A stretch of DNA of 30,857 nucleotides from RSA11 sp965652565 (GCA_965652565.1 CBFGWL010000030.1:1-30857); one strand, 5' to 3'. Shown: positions 22,886-30,856, numbered from the stretch's first letter. A program made the numbers and translations. Notes: generated from the sequence alone by a model not told the origin.

Positions 22886-23349
22886 CGGCGGGCCGCGAAG
22901 AACCCGCGCAGAAGCGCCGCCGACTCGTCGGCGAGCAGGCCGCTCTGCACGACCGGCCGGTGGTTGAGGCGGGGCTCGCCGAGCACGTCGAAGATGCTGC
23001 CCGCCGCGCCCGCCTTCGGATCCCGCGCCGCGAAGACCACGCGCGGCACACGCGCGAGCACGATCGCCCCCGCGCACATCGTGCAGGGCTCGAGCGTGAC
23101 GTAGAGGGTCGTGCCCGGGAGCCGCCAACCGCCGAGCGCTTCCGCGCCTGCGCGCAGGACGAGGATCTCCGCGTGCGCGGTCGGGTCCTTGCGCAACTCG
23201 CGCTCGTTCCCCGCCGCCGCGAGCACCTCGCCGTCGCGGGCGAGCACCGCGCCGATCGGCACGTCCTCGTGCGCGGCGCAGCGCTCGGCCTCCGCCAGGG
23301 CGGCCCGCATCAGCTCGTGGTCGCGCTCGTCGAAGCCCGTGTCGCTCAC
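22882..23349 (-). CDS. tadA: tRNA(Arg) adenosine-34 deaminase TadA
   Basis: Zinc deaminase that converts A34 of tRNA-Arg(ACG) to inosine. In the 155-residue product, His59 and Glu61 (TAHAE) and Cys89 and Cys92 (EPCTMCAGA) are the zinc and catalytic residues, and the helix-strand order is that of TadA. FDVLGEPRLNHRP in the C-terminal part is typical of bacterial TadA. I chose GTG 23349; another in-frame GTG at 23364 would add five residues. AATACT (23361-23356) ends 6 nt before GTG 23349, consistent with a leaderless message. Divergent from the subtilase gene. Confidence 0.93.
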   Translation of the reverse strand: MSDTGFDERDHELMRAALAEAERCAAHEDVPIGAVLARDGEVLAAAGNERELRKDPTAHAEILVLRAGAEALGGWRLPGTTLYVTLEPCTMCAGAIVLARVPRVVFAARDPKAGAAGSIFDVLGEPRLNHRPVVQSGLLADESAALLRGFFAARR

Positions 23350-23393
23350 GGGGCAAGTATTCACGAGCGAGCCGTTACTCTCGCGCGCCTGCC

Positions 23394-24722
23394 GTGTTCA
23401 TTAGATCGATGCCGACGTTCCGCCCGCGACCAATTGTCCTGGCGGCGCTTCTCCTTGCGCTCGCGACCTGCGCCGCCGTGAGTCCCCCCGCCGAGGCCGC
23501 CAAGCGCTTCGTCCCCGGCGAGATCGTGGTCGGGCTGCGCGGCGGCGGTGAGCGCGTCATCGACGTCGCGCCCGGCCGCGTCGCCGCGACCCTGCGCAAG
23601 CTGCGGCGCTCCAAGCGCGTCGCGTACGCCGGCCGCAACTACATCGCGCGGGCAGCTCAGGGCTTCAGCCCCAACGATCCCGGCACCTCCGGGATCGTCG
23701 TCGGGGGCTGGGTGCAGGACCAGTGGAACTTCCTGCCGGAGCTCGGCGGGGCCGCCGTGACCGAGGCCTGGGAGACCGCGATCGCCGCGGGGCGCCCCGG
23801 CGCGCAAGGGATCACGATCGCCGTCGTCGACAGCGGGATCGCGTACCGCAAGTACGGCAACCGCTACGCGCGCTCGCCCGACTTCGGCTCGGCTCGCTTC
23901 GTGGAGGGCCGCGACCTGATCGACGACGACAAGATCCCCCTCGACGACAACGGGCACGGGACGCACGTCGCGGGGACGATCGGCGAGAACACCAACAACG
24001 GCAAGCACATGACCGGGATCGCCTACCGCGCCAACCTGATGCCGGTGCGCGTCCTGAACGCGCGCGGGCGCGGCACCGCCTCCTCCATCTCCCGCGGCGT
24101 CCGCTGGGCGGCCAACCACGGCGCGAACATCATCAACCTGAGCCTCGAGTTCCCGGTGTGCCCGGCGGACCAGTGCGTGAACCGCTGCGCGCAGATCGCG
24201 GGAGTCTGCAAGGCGATCCGCAACGCGATCCGGGCCGGGGTCGTGGTCGTCGCCTCCGCCGGCAACTTCTCCGGGAACAACCCCTCCAAGCTCGCGTTCC
24301 CGGCGCGCATCGAGAACGTGATCGCGGTCGGGGCGACCACTCGCTCCGGCGAGGTCGCGCCCTATTCGCGCCGCGGCGGCAAGCTCGACCTCGTCGCGCC
24401 GGGCGGCGCGCAGCTGGGCATCGCCTGCGTCAACAACCCCGTCGAGGACGCGATCGTCCAGGTCTCCTTCCGCGGCGACAGCCGCAAGCAGTTCTGCGCA
24501 CAGCGGCGCTCAGGGACCTCGATGGCGGCCGCGCACGTCACGGGGACGGTCGCGCTGCTTCTGGCGAGCAGGACCCTCGGCAAGAAGCCGGATCCGCGCG
24601 ACGTCGAGCGCCACCTCGAATGCACGGCTCGGCCGCTGCGCGCCGGCGGCGACTTCGACCCCGCCTACGGCCACGGCCGCCTCGACGCAGCCGCGGCAAC
24701 CTCCGGCCCCTGCAAGCCCTAA
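23394..24722 (+). CDS. Secreted subtilisin-like serine protease (S8)
   Basis: Extracellular protease of 442 residues counted from GTG 23394 (ATG 23409 is the alternative). The N-terminus is a signal peptide with hydrophobic core VLAALLLALATCAA and a cleavage site near AEA-AK (35-37). A short inhibitor-like propeptide follows (about 37-85, with GEIVVGL and RRSKRVAYAG). The catalytic triad is Asp146 (AVVDSGIA), His188 (GHGTHVAGT) and Ser376 (GTSMAAAHVTG), with oxyanion Asn291 (ASAGN). Cys256, Cys261, Cys265 and Cys272 form a cysteine-rich insert that may be held by disulfides; Cys345 and Cys368 may make another. The gene is single and its end borders the hairpin array. Confidence 0.92.
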   Translation: MFIRSMPTFRPRPIVLAALLLALATCAAVSPPAEAAKRFVPGEIVVGLRGGGERVIDVAPGRVAATLRKLRRSKRVAYAGRNYIARAAQGFSPNDPGTSGIVVGGWVQDQWNFLPELGGAAVTEAWETAIAAGRPGAQGITIAVVDSGIAYRKYGNRYARSPDFGSARFVEGRDLIDDDKIPLDDNGHGTHVAGTIGENTNNGKHMTGIAYRANLMPVRVLNARGRGTASSISRGVRWAANHGANIINLSLEFPVCPADQCVNRCAQIAGVCKAIRNAIRAGVVVVASAGNFSGNNPSKLAFPARIENVIAVGATTRSGEVAPYSRRGGKLDLVAPGGAQLGIACVNNPVEDAIVQVSFRGDSRKQFCAQRRSGTSMAAAHVTGTVALLLASRTLGKKPDPRDVERHLECTARPLRAGGDFDPAYGHGRLDAAAATSGPCKP

Positions 24723-24726
24723 CCAC

Positions 24727-25050
24727 GTTCAGCCCACGTCGTCGTTTTTCGAACACGTGGGCTGAACCCCGAGCGCTCGGGCCCCCGGACGCACGGCGTT
24801 CAGCCCACGTAGCCGTTTTTCGAATACGTGGGCTGAAGCTCGGTTGGTGCGGCCCCGAACGCCACGGCATTCAGCCCACGTGGTCGTTTTTCGACGACCA
24901 GGGCTGAACGCGGGGGGCTCGGGCCCCGGACGCCGCGGCGTTCAGCCCAGGTCGTCGTTTTTCGAATACGTGGGCTGAAGCCCGGGGGATCGGGCCCGGA
25001 CGTCACGGCGTTCAGCCCACGTGGTCGGTTTTCGACGACCGGGGCTGAAC
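24727..25050. repeat. Array of five 41-bp hairpin repeats, period 70-71 bp
   Basis: Five units start at 24727, 24798, 24869, 24940 and 25010. Each begins with TTCAGCCC (base 2) and ends in GGGCTGAA plus C or G, with a T-rich loop centred on TCGTTTTTCGA. Units 1 and 2 have 12-bp outer stems (TTCAGCCCACGT with ACGTGGGCTGAA), and unit 4 the same with one mismatch. Units 3 and 5 have GGTCG on the left matched by CGACC on the right, a paired change that keeps the stem. The 29-30 bp between units are also similar and GC-rich; one holds the palindrome CCCGAGCGCTCGGG (24768-24781). The array fills the gap between convergent subtilase and uspA genes. No gene is seen here. Confidence 0.85.
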
Positions 25051-25061
25051 CGCGGGTGCGG

Positions 25062-25508
25062 CTAGGTGGTGCGGACGATGAAGACGCTGCAGGGCGCGTG
25101 GTGGGAGACCTTGTTGGGCACGCTGCCCAGCAGGAAGCGGCGGGCGCCGGTCATGCCCTTGTTGCCGACCACGATGAGGTCGGCGCCGGTCTCCTCGGCG
25201 ACGTCGAGAATCGCGTCGGCGGGGTCGCCCTCGCGCGGGTAGGTGCGCACGTCGTCGACGCCGGCGGCCTTCGCCCGGCCGACGACCGCGTCCAGGCGCA
25301 CGTTCACGTCCTCGCGCGGGCCCACCGCGTGCGCGACGTCCTCGGGCAGCTCCTGCGACTCCGTGCGCAGGCGCTCGGAGGGCACGGGCTCGTACGCGCT
25401 CACGACCTCGAGCGCGGCGTCGCTCAACTTGGCGAGCTCGATCGCCTGCTCGACCGCGCGCTCCGCGGTTTCCGATCCGTCCGTTCCAACAACGATTCGC
25501 TTCAACAA
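25062..25508 (-). CDS. Universal stress protein (UspA family)
   Basis: This single-domain Usp protein (148 residues) has the first strand RIVVGTDGSETAERAV, DLIVVGNKGMTG near residue 113, and RFLLGSVPNKVSHHAPCSVFIV at the end. The G-x2-G-x9-G-S pattern (GNKGMTGARRFLLGS) is the ATP-binding loop of the nucleotide-binding Usp class. It is cytoplasmic; a stress role is known for the family but not its detail here. AAGGAGGA (25522-25515) is followed after 6 nt by TTG 25508, the chosen start; TTG 25505 is next to it and equally possible. Confidence 0.92.
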   Translation of the reverse strand: MLKRIVVGTDGSETAERAVEQAIELAKLSDAALEVVSAYEPVPSERLRTESQELPEDVAHAVGPREDVNVRLDAVVGRAKAAGVDDVRTYPREGDPADAILDVAEETGADLIVVGNKGMTGARRFLLGSVPNKVSHHAPCSVFIVRTT

Positions 25509-25588
25509 GAGCCGTCCTCCTTACCCGTCGCCCGCGGGCGCATCCTATGCGGCCCGGCGGGCCCGCCACAAGAGGCGACCATCCGCCG

Positions 25589-25651
25589 TCAAAGCAGGTT
25601 GATCGCTCCGATCACGATGGAGGCGATCAGGCAGAGGACCAGGACGATCAT
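25589..25651 (-). CDS. Very small hydrophobic peptide (20-28 residues), tentative
   Basis: ATG 25651 opens a 20-residue frame, MIVLVLCLIASIVIGAINLL, which is almost wholly hydrophobic and long enough for one membrane helix. GGAG lies 8 nt before the ATG. Alternatively GTG 25675, in the same frame, adds eight residues and lies 7 nt after TACAGT (25688-25683), a leaderless arrangement like that of lutA. It is upstream of uspA on the same strand. Very short ORFs can arise by chance, so the evidence is the combination of start signals and composition. Confidence 0.35.
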   Translation of the reverse strand: MIVLVLCLIASIVIGAINLL

Positions 25652-25709
25652 GCTGATTCTCCATGCGGGCGGCACGCGGGTGACTGTAGCTGCCCCGCGC
25701 GCGGCGGGA

Positions 25710-25715
25710 TAGATT
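25710..25715 (+). promoter_or_regulatory. -10 box of the phosphotriesterase-like gene
   Basis: TAGATT ends 7 nt before ATG 25723 and no Shine-Dalgarno is present, consistent with a leaderless transcript. The opposite strand carries TACAGT at 25688-25683, so this short region may hold two divergent promoters. Confidence 0.4.
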
Positions 25716-25722
25716 GCGGCCG

Positions 25723-26709
25723 ATGGCGGAGGTGCAGACGGTTCGCGGCCCGATCGACGCCGCGGAGCTGGGCGTGACGCTGGTGCACGAGCACCTGTGC
25801 GCGCGCGACGAGGGCGTGCGCTTTCAGTTCCCGCAGATGCTGGTCTCGGGCGGGGATCCCGTCCGCGAGGTGGACGACCGCGGCGCCGAGGAGCTGGCGC
25901 TGGAGTCCGCGCGCGGGATGGTCGAGCGCGGCGTACGCACGATGTGCGATCCCGCGGCGATGTTCCTCGGGCGCGACGTGCGCCTCATGCGGCGCGTCGC
26001 CGAGGCCACCGGCATCAACGTGATCGCCGCGACGGGGATCTACACGTACGACCACCTCCCCACCGCCCTGCTCACCCGCGACGCCGACGCGATCGCCGAT
26101 CTCTACGTCCACGACATCGAGCGCGGCATCCAGGGCACCGACGCGCGCGCCGCGTTCATCAAGTGCGCCGCGGACGCGCCCGGCGTCACCGAGAACGTCG
26201 AGAAGCTCCACCGCGCGGCGGCCCGCGCCAGCGTGCGCACGGGCGTGCCGGTCATGGCCCACACCCACCCGGCCAGCGGCACGGGCCTGCGCCAGCTCGA
26301 GATCTTCGCGGAGGAGGGCGTGGACCTGGAGCGGGTTCAGCTGGCCCACACCGGCGACACCACCGACCTCGACTACATCGAGCGCGTCCTCGAACGCGGC
26401 GCGTACATCGGCATGGACCGCTTCGGGCTCGAGATGTACCTGCCGTTCGACCAGCGCATCGACACCGTGGTGGCGCTGCTCGAGCGCGGCTACGCGGAGC
26501 GCATGACGCTCTCCGCCGACTACTGCGCGACGCTCGACTGGTTCCCGCTCGCCGTCGAGGAGCAGATGCTCGCGGCGGGCGCCGCCGTCGACTGGAGCTC
26601 GAACATCGTGCACGACAAGGTGCTGCCGGCCTTGCGCGAGCGCGGGCTCACCGAGGCGCAGGAGCACACGCTGCTCGTCGACAACCCGGCGCGCTGGCTC
26701 TCCGCCTGA
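25723..26709 (+). CDS. Phosphotriesterase-family metal-dependent hydrolase
   Basis: This amidohydrolase of the phosphotriesterase/PLL lactonase family has 328 residues. His22 and His24 (VHEHL) bind the first metal, Lys147 (FIKCA) is the lysine carboxylated to bridge both metals, His180 (MAHTHP) and His209 (LAHTGD) bind the second, and Asp266 (LSADY) is the catalytic aspartate. The family splits lactones or organophosphates; the true substrate cannot be read from sequence. It is cytoplasmic, with no signal peptide. ATG 25723 is chosen because TAGATT precedes it by 7 nt; TTG 25714 overlaps that box. Convergent with the sulfatase genes, 18 bp apart. Confidence 0.88.
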   Translation: MAEVQTVRGPIDAAELGVTLVHEHLCARDEGVRFQFPQMLVSGGDPVREVDDRGAEELALESARGMVERGVRTMCDPAAMFLGRDVRLMRRVAEATGINVIAATGIYTYDHLPTALLTRDADAIADLYVHDIERGIQGTDARAAFIKCAADAPGVTENVEKLHRAAARASVRTGVPVMAHTHPASGTGLRQLEIFAEEGVDLERVQLAHTGDTTDLDYIERVLERGAYIGMDRFGLEMYLPFDQRIDTVVALLERGYAERMTLSADYCATLDWFPLAVEEQMLAAGAAVDWSSNIVHDKVLPALRERGLTEAQEHTLLVDNPARWLSA

Positions 26710-26727
26710 ACCCCGCGGCGAGCTCGG

Positions 26728-28320
26728 CTACTCGCAGTAGGTGCCGCTCGGCGGGAGCGGATCGCGCTCTGCGATACCCGCGCAGTTGCGCAGATCCTCC
26801 AGACGCGCGCGCAGGACCGCCTGCTCGCCGGACGAAAGCTCGTCCCACTCGCTGTCGAGCTGGAACGGGTCGGACCCCAGGTCGTAGAACTCGTACTCGC
26901 CCTCGCCCGGCCCCGGGCAGGGATCGTCCTTGGCGGGCACGGTGATGAACTCGTGGAAGGCGAACTCGGGCGTCCGCACACCAGCGAACGCGCACATCAG
27001 GCGCTCGGGCCCGGGCTCGCCCGGGAAACGCCGGGTCATCTCGACGAGCAGGGCGCGATCCGCGGGCCACGCCTTGGTGTTCCCGCGCAAGAGCGGCAGG
27101 AGCGAGCGCCCGTCCATCGTCCGGCACTTGCCCTTGAAGCAGGGGCGCGCCCTCGCCAGGGCGACGATCGTGGGCGCGAGGTCGATGTTCGCGACGGCCT
27201 GCGGGATCTCGAGGCCCTCCGGGGCGCCGCGGCGCACGCGCTCGGGCAGGCGGATGAGCAGCGGCACGCGGACCGCCTCCTCATAGGGCATCCCCTTGCG
27301 CGAGAGCCGGTGCTCACCGAACAGAAAGCCGTTGTCGGAGGTGAAGATGAAGACGGTGTTCTTGAGCTCGCGGTGCTCCCGCACGCGCTTGACGATGCGC
27401 GCGACGTTGCGGTCGACCTCGCGCAGCGAGGCGAGCGCGCAGCGCCAGCGCCGGTTGACACGCTCGATCTCGGTGTCGTCGAGCGGAGGGGTCGCCTGCA
27501 CCGCGCTGTTCTTGTCGCTCACGTTCGCCTCGTTGAACGCGGGCCGCCCGCCGTCGTCCACGGAGCGGTCGTCGAAGCTGCCGACGTCCCGGGTGACCGG
27601 CTTGGCCGCGCGGCGGCACGGCAGGCGCGGGTCGGCGCTGCCGTGCGGCGCGAGATGGTCGACCTGCAGATAGAAGGGCTTCGGGCGCGGCGCGTAGCGG
27701 TCGATCATGCGCAGCGAGCGCGCGCCGATCACCCGGGTGAGGTGGTCGCGGTTCGAGCGTCCGAAGCGCTCGCTCTTGCCGTTCACGCGCAGGCGGTAGG
27801 CCCAGTAGCGCAGGTTGGAGTCGTTGTCTGAGATGACCGTGTGCCAGTTGTGCCAGCCCGGCGCGACGCGCTCGGGGTCGCCGACCGCCGTCACGTACTT
27901 GTTGAGCCAGCGCCCGACGTGCGCGGTGTTGTAGCCGGCCGCGCGCAGCCAGTTCGGCAGCACGTTGCGGCGCTGGCGCAGCGCCCCGTAACCGGGGTTG
28001 TTGTCCAAGACGTTGTGGTTGTGCGCGTACTGGCCCGTGAGCAGCGTGGAGCGCGACGGGCAGCACATGGGCGTGGTGACGATCGCCTGCGTGAACGTCG
28101 CCCCGCGCTCACCGAGCAGCCGCTCGGTCTCGGGCATCGGCCCCTCGGCCATCGAGTTCAGGCTCTGGTCGTCGGTCACGACGACGATGATGTTGGGCCG
28201 GTTCTGGGCGGCAACGTCGGCCGCGGGCAGGAGCGCGAGGGCGAGGGCGGCGAGGAGCGCGAGCCGGGCGGCTCGCACGATCGAGGTCGTGAGCGTGAGC
28301 TCGCCGCCGACGCGCCTCAC
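26728..28320 (-). CDS. Secreted sulfatase, second gene of a tandem pair
   Basis: Alkaline-phosphatase-fold sulfatase of 530 residues. The N-terminus has a signal peptide (hydrophobic core ALLAALALALLPAA, then DVAAQ). Metal-binding NIIVVVTDDQ follows, and the sulfatase signature CCPSRSTLLTG has the first Cys as predicted formylglycine. Later FIFTSDNGFLFGEHRLSRKG supplies the second metal-binding block. The C-terminal motif DLGSDPFQLDSEW is common in arylsulfatases. GTG 28320 overlaps the stop of the preceding sulfatase by 4 bp; GTG 28326 is an alternative. The substrate is unknown, probably a sulfated carbohydrate or aryl sulfate. It is clearly paralogous to its neighbour, which ends in a matching CAGI..RDP..P.SG..CE tail. 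Confidence 0.91.
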   Translation of the reverse strand: MRRVGGELTLTTSIVRAARLALLAALALALLPAADVAAQNRPNIIVVVTDDQSLNSMAEGPMPETERLLGERGATFTQAIVTTPMCCPSRSTLLTGQYAHNHNVLDNNPGYGALRQRRNVLPNWLRAAGYNTAHVGRWLNKYVTAVGDPERVAPGWHNWHTVISDNDSNLRYWAYRLRVNGKSERFGRSNRDHLTRVIGARSLRMIDRYAPRPKPFYLQVDHLAPHGSADPRLPCRRAAKPVTRDVGSFDDRSVDDGGRPAFNEANVSDKNSAVQATPPLDDTEIERVNRRWRCALASLREVDRNVARIVKRVREHRELKNTVFIFTSDNGFLFGEHRLSRKGMPYEEAVRVPLLIRLPERVRRGAPEGLEIPQAVANIDLAPTIVALARARPCFKGKCRTMDGRSLLPLLRGNTKAWPADRALLVEMTRRFPGEPGPERLMCAFAGVRTPEFAFHEFITVPAKDDPCPGPGEGEYEFYDLGSDPFQLDSEWDELSSGEQAVLRARLEDLRNCAGIAERDPLPPSGTYCE

Positions 28321-29966
28321 TCGCACCAGTGGCCGCTCTCGGGCCTCGGGTCGCGTCCCTTGATGCCCGCGCAGTCGGCGAGCGCCTCGAGCCGGCGCAT
28401 CAGCTGGCGCTGCCGCTCGTCGGCGCCGCCCTCGCGCCAGGTGTTCTCAAGCTGGTAGGGGTCGCTGCCCAGGTCGTAGTACTCCGCCTCGCGGTGCGGC
28501 TCGCACTTCTCCGTCTTCTCGTTGAGCAGCATCTCGTAGACGTTCAGCATGTCGGTCGGCGTGCGGATGCCCTGGTACTTACACGGGAAGCGGCGCCCGG
28601 TGCGCTCCGTCTCCTCGGCCTCGAGCGCGATGCCCCGGTCGGCTGGCCAGCTCTTGTTGTTCCCGCGCACGAGCGGTGCGAACGAGCGGCCGTCGAGCAC
28701 GCGGCAGTCGTCCTCGTAGTCGCACGGCTCACCGCCCGCCCAGTCGATGACGGTCGGCGCGAGGTCGATGGCGGCGACGATCTCCTGCACGGTGTCCGGC
28801 TGGTTGGGCCCAGCCACCGACTCGGGCGCACGCACCACGAGCGGCGTGCGGATGCCCTCCTCGTACGGCCAGGTCTTGCCCGAGGCGAGCCGGTGCTGGC
28901 CGAAGTAGAAGCCGTTGTCGGAGGTGAAGACGACGATCGTGTTGTCGAGCTCGCCGGTCTCCTCGAGCTTGTTGACGACCTGCTCGATGCTGCGATCCAC
29001 GGCCTGCAGCGAGGCCAGCCGGCACTGATAGTTCGCGAGCTTCTTCTCGATCGGCACGGCGGTGTCGGCCTGCGCGAGCGGCTTCTGCTGGCGGACGATC
29101 GTCGGCTTGTCCGAGATGTCGCGCTCGTTGAAGGAGGGCGGGCGCGGCAGCGGCTCGTCCATGAACTTGTCCCAGTCGCCCGGCGCGGGGATCGCGGCGC
29201 GCTTGCACGCCTTGTTGTGCGGGCGCACCGAGTTGAGCTTCTTCTGGTCCTTGTGCGGCGCCCAGTAGTCGAGCGAGAGGAAGAAGGGCCGCTCGCCGCC
29301 GCTGTACTCCTCGATCGCGTTCACCGCGAGATCGGTGACCACGGTCGTGTGGTAGTCCTCGGGATCCTTCTTGTACTTCTTGAGCTTCCCGTTGTGGGAG
29401 ATCGAGTACTTGTAGTAGCCCTCGGTGACCGAGGCGTGCCACTCGTCCCAGCCGGGAGCGGGCTTCGCGATGTTGTCGACCGCGTCCTCGTAGCCGTTCA
29501 GGAACTTGCCGATCTGGATCGTCGTGTAGCCGGCCTTGCGCATCCAGACGGGCAGCACGTTCTCCGGCTCCTCGAGGATCGGATAGCCCGGGATGTTGGA
29601 GAGGATGTTGTTGTTGTGCCCGTACTGGCCGGTGAGCCAGGCGGCGCGCCACGGGCAGCACTGCGGCGTGGGCACGATGTTCTGCTCGAAGTACGTCCCC
29701 TCGTCGACCAGGTGCTTGAAGGTGCGCGGCATGTACTTACGCTTGAACGAGGCGAGCTCCTGGTCGTCGGTGACGAGCAGGACGATGTTGGGCTTGCCCT
29801 TCGCGGGCGGGAAGTCGGGCTCGGGATCGCGCTCGGCGATCGGGGTGCCGCCGTCGCCCTTCTCCTGGGCGTCGCTGCGGGCGAGCGCGTAGACGCCGAG
29901 GGCGACCGCGAGCGCCAGGAGCGCGAGCGCGGCTGCGCGGCCAAGTGTGAGCTGGGAGCGGTCCAT
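28317..29966 (-). CDS. Membrane-anchored or secreted sulfatase, first gene of a tandem pair
   Basis: This 549-residue sulfatase begins with a short hydrophilic start and one hydrophobic helix at about 11-30 that could be a signal anchor. An acidic/proline linker follows, then NIVLLVTDDQE with Asp67 and Asp68. The formylglycine signature is CCPWRAAWLTG with Cys103 as the modified residue; it keeps C-x-P-x-R and LTG but has Trp106 where Ser or Ala is usual. VVFTSDNGFYFGQHRL forms the second metal site. The C-terminus matches the next gene closely. No maturation enzyme (formylglycine-generating) is in the window. TAAACT on this strand (30043-30038) may be the -10 box. Confidence 0.91.
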   Translation of the reverse strand: MDRSQLTLGRAAALALLALAVALGVYALARSDAQEKGDGGTPIAERDPEPDFPPAKGKPNIVLLVTDDQELASFKRKYMPRTFKHLVDEGTYFEQNIVPTPQCCPWRAAWLTGQYGHNNNILSNIPGYPILEEPENVLPVWMRKAGYTTIQIGKFLNGYEDAVDNIAKPAPGWDEWHASVTEGYYKYSISHNGKLKKYKKDPEDYHTTVVTDLAVNAIEEYSGGERPFFLSLDYWAPHKDQKKLNSVRPHNKACKRAAIPAPGDWDKFMDEPLPRPPSFNERDISDKPTIVRQQKPLAQADTAVPIEKKLANYQCRLASLQAVDRSIEQVVNKLEETGELDNTIVVFTSDNGFYFGQHRLASGKTWPYEEGIRTPLVVRAPESVAGPNQPDTVQEIVAAIDLAPTVIDWAGGEPCDYEDDCRVLDGRSFAPLVRGNNKSWPADRGIALEAEETERTGRRFPCKYQGIRTPTDMLNVYEMLLNEKTEKCEPHREAEYYDLGSDPYQLENTWREGGADERQRQLMRRLEALADCAGIKGRDPRPESGHWCE

Positions 29967-30085
29967 TGCGTCGATCCCGGCGCGCTATCCCCTCCACTGC
30001 TTCCAGGCGATCGGAAGCCCCGCACTCGGGTCGCAACAGTTTAGAGAAGGGCCTGACTCGCCCGGAGCGTCGGCGGGCCGACCTG

Positions 30086-30091
30086 TAGAGT
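30086..30091 (+). promoter_or_regulatory. -10 box of the cyclophilin gene
   Basis: TAGAGT ends 7 nt before ATG 30099, the same arrangement as at 25710-25715, so the transcript is probably leaderless. No Shine-Dalgarno is seen. Confidence 0.45.
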
Positions 30092-30098
30092 CGGGCGC

Positions 30099-30557
30099 AT
30101 GCCTGAAGCCATCCTTCACACCAATCGCGGTGCCGTGACCCTCGAGCTCTTCGCCGACGACGCGCCGAAGACCGTCGCCAACTTCCAGAAGCTCGCCAGC
30201 GAGGGCTTCTACGACGGCCTCATCTTCCACCGCGTCATCCCCGACTTCATGATCCAGGGCGGGTGCCCCGAGGGCACCGGCACGGGTGGCCCGGGCTACA
30301 CCTTCGAGGACGAGATCAACGACCACAAGGTCGTGCGCGGCGCGCTCGCGATGGCGAACGCCGGTCCCAACACCAACGGCTCGCAGTTCTTCATCGTCAC
30401 CACCCAGTCGGCGCCCTGGCTCGACGGCAAGCACACCGTCTTCGGCCGCGTGACCGACGGCATGGACGCGGTCGACGCGATCGAGGGGACCCCCACCGAC
30501 GCCCGCGACAAGCCGGTGGAGCCGCAGGTCATCGAGCGCATCGAGTTGCGCGACTGA
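30099..30557 (+). CDS. ppiB: Cyclophilin-type peptidyl-prolyl cis-trans isomerase
   Basis: This 152-residue cytoplasmic cyclophilin speeds proline isomerisation in protein folding. Conserved blocks are visible: FHRVIPDFMIQGG (catalytic Arg in FHRV), GGPGYTFEDE, ALAMANAGPNTNGSQFFI, WLDGKHTVFGRV and a C-terminal IERIEL strand. There is no signal peptide, so it is the cytosolic form. The start at ATG 30099 is supported by the -10 box 7 nt upstream. The next small gene begins 5 bp after the stop and is probably co-transcribed. Confidence 0.95.
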   Translation: MPEAILHTNRGAVTLELFADDAPKTVANFQKLASEGFYDGLIFHRVIPDFMIQGGCPEGTGTGGPGYTFEDEINDHKVVRGALAMANAGPNTNGSQFFIVTTQSAPWLDGKHTVFGRVTDGMDAVDAIEGTPTDARDKPVEPQVIERIELRD

Positions 30558-30562
30558 GGATC

Positions 30563-30856
30563 GTGGGCCTGGGGGATCGCCTGCGCCGGCTCGGACGGGT
30601 CGTCGGCAAGCCGCACGCCGACGGTGCCCGCGAGCTGCACATCGGCGATCCCCGCTTCGACGAGTGGGAGGTCGTGCGCGACTTCGAGGATCTCGAGTCG
30701 GCGCGCGCGTGGCGCCAGCTGCTCGAGGAGCGCGGCGTCGAATCCGTGCTGACATCCGACTGGCCGCTCGATGAGTTCGGCCGCGGCGACATCGCCCTGC
30801 GGGTGCCGCCCGGCCGTTGGAGCGAGGCCGAGGAGATCCTCGACTACGCGGACTGA
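30563..30856 (+). CDS. Small hypothetical protein, DUF2007-like
   Basis: This 97-residue protein starts at GTG 30563, 5 bp after ppiB; GAGG a few bases upstream could be a weak ribosome binding site. The first 20 residues are basic. The rest has the order EVVRDFEDLESARAWRQLLEERGVESVL, then DIALRVPPGRWSEAEEIL, a beta-alpha-beta-beta-alpha pattern like small DUF2007 (signal-transducing-like) proteins, where a gene residue pair of repeats picks out shorter helices. That likeness is weak and the function is unknown. It ends one base before the window edge and appears complete. Confidence 0.7.
   Translation: MGLGDRLRRLGRVVGKPHADGARELHIGDPRFDEWEVVRDFEDLESARAWRQLLEERGVESVLTSDWPLDEFGRGDIALRVPPGRWSEAEEILDYAD

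Noticed and set aside
24727..25050. Regular repeats with about 30-bp spacers, like a CRISPR array
   Set aside because: Repeats are palindromic and vary between units, the spacers resemble each other, and no cas genes are near.
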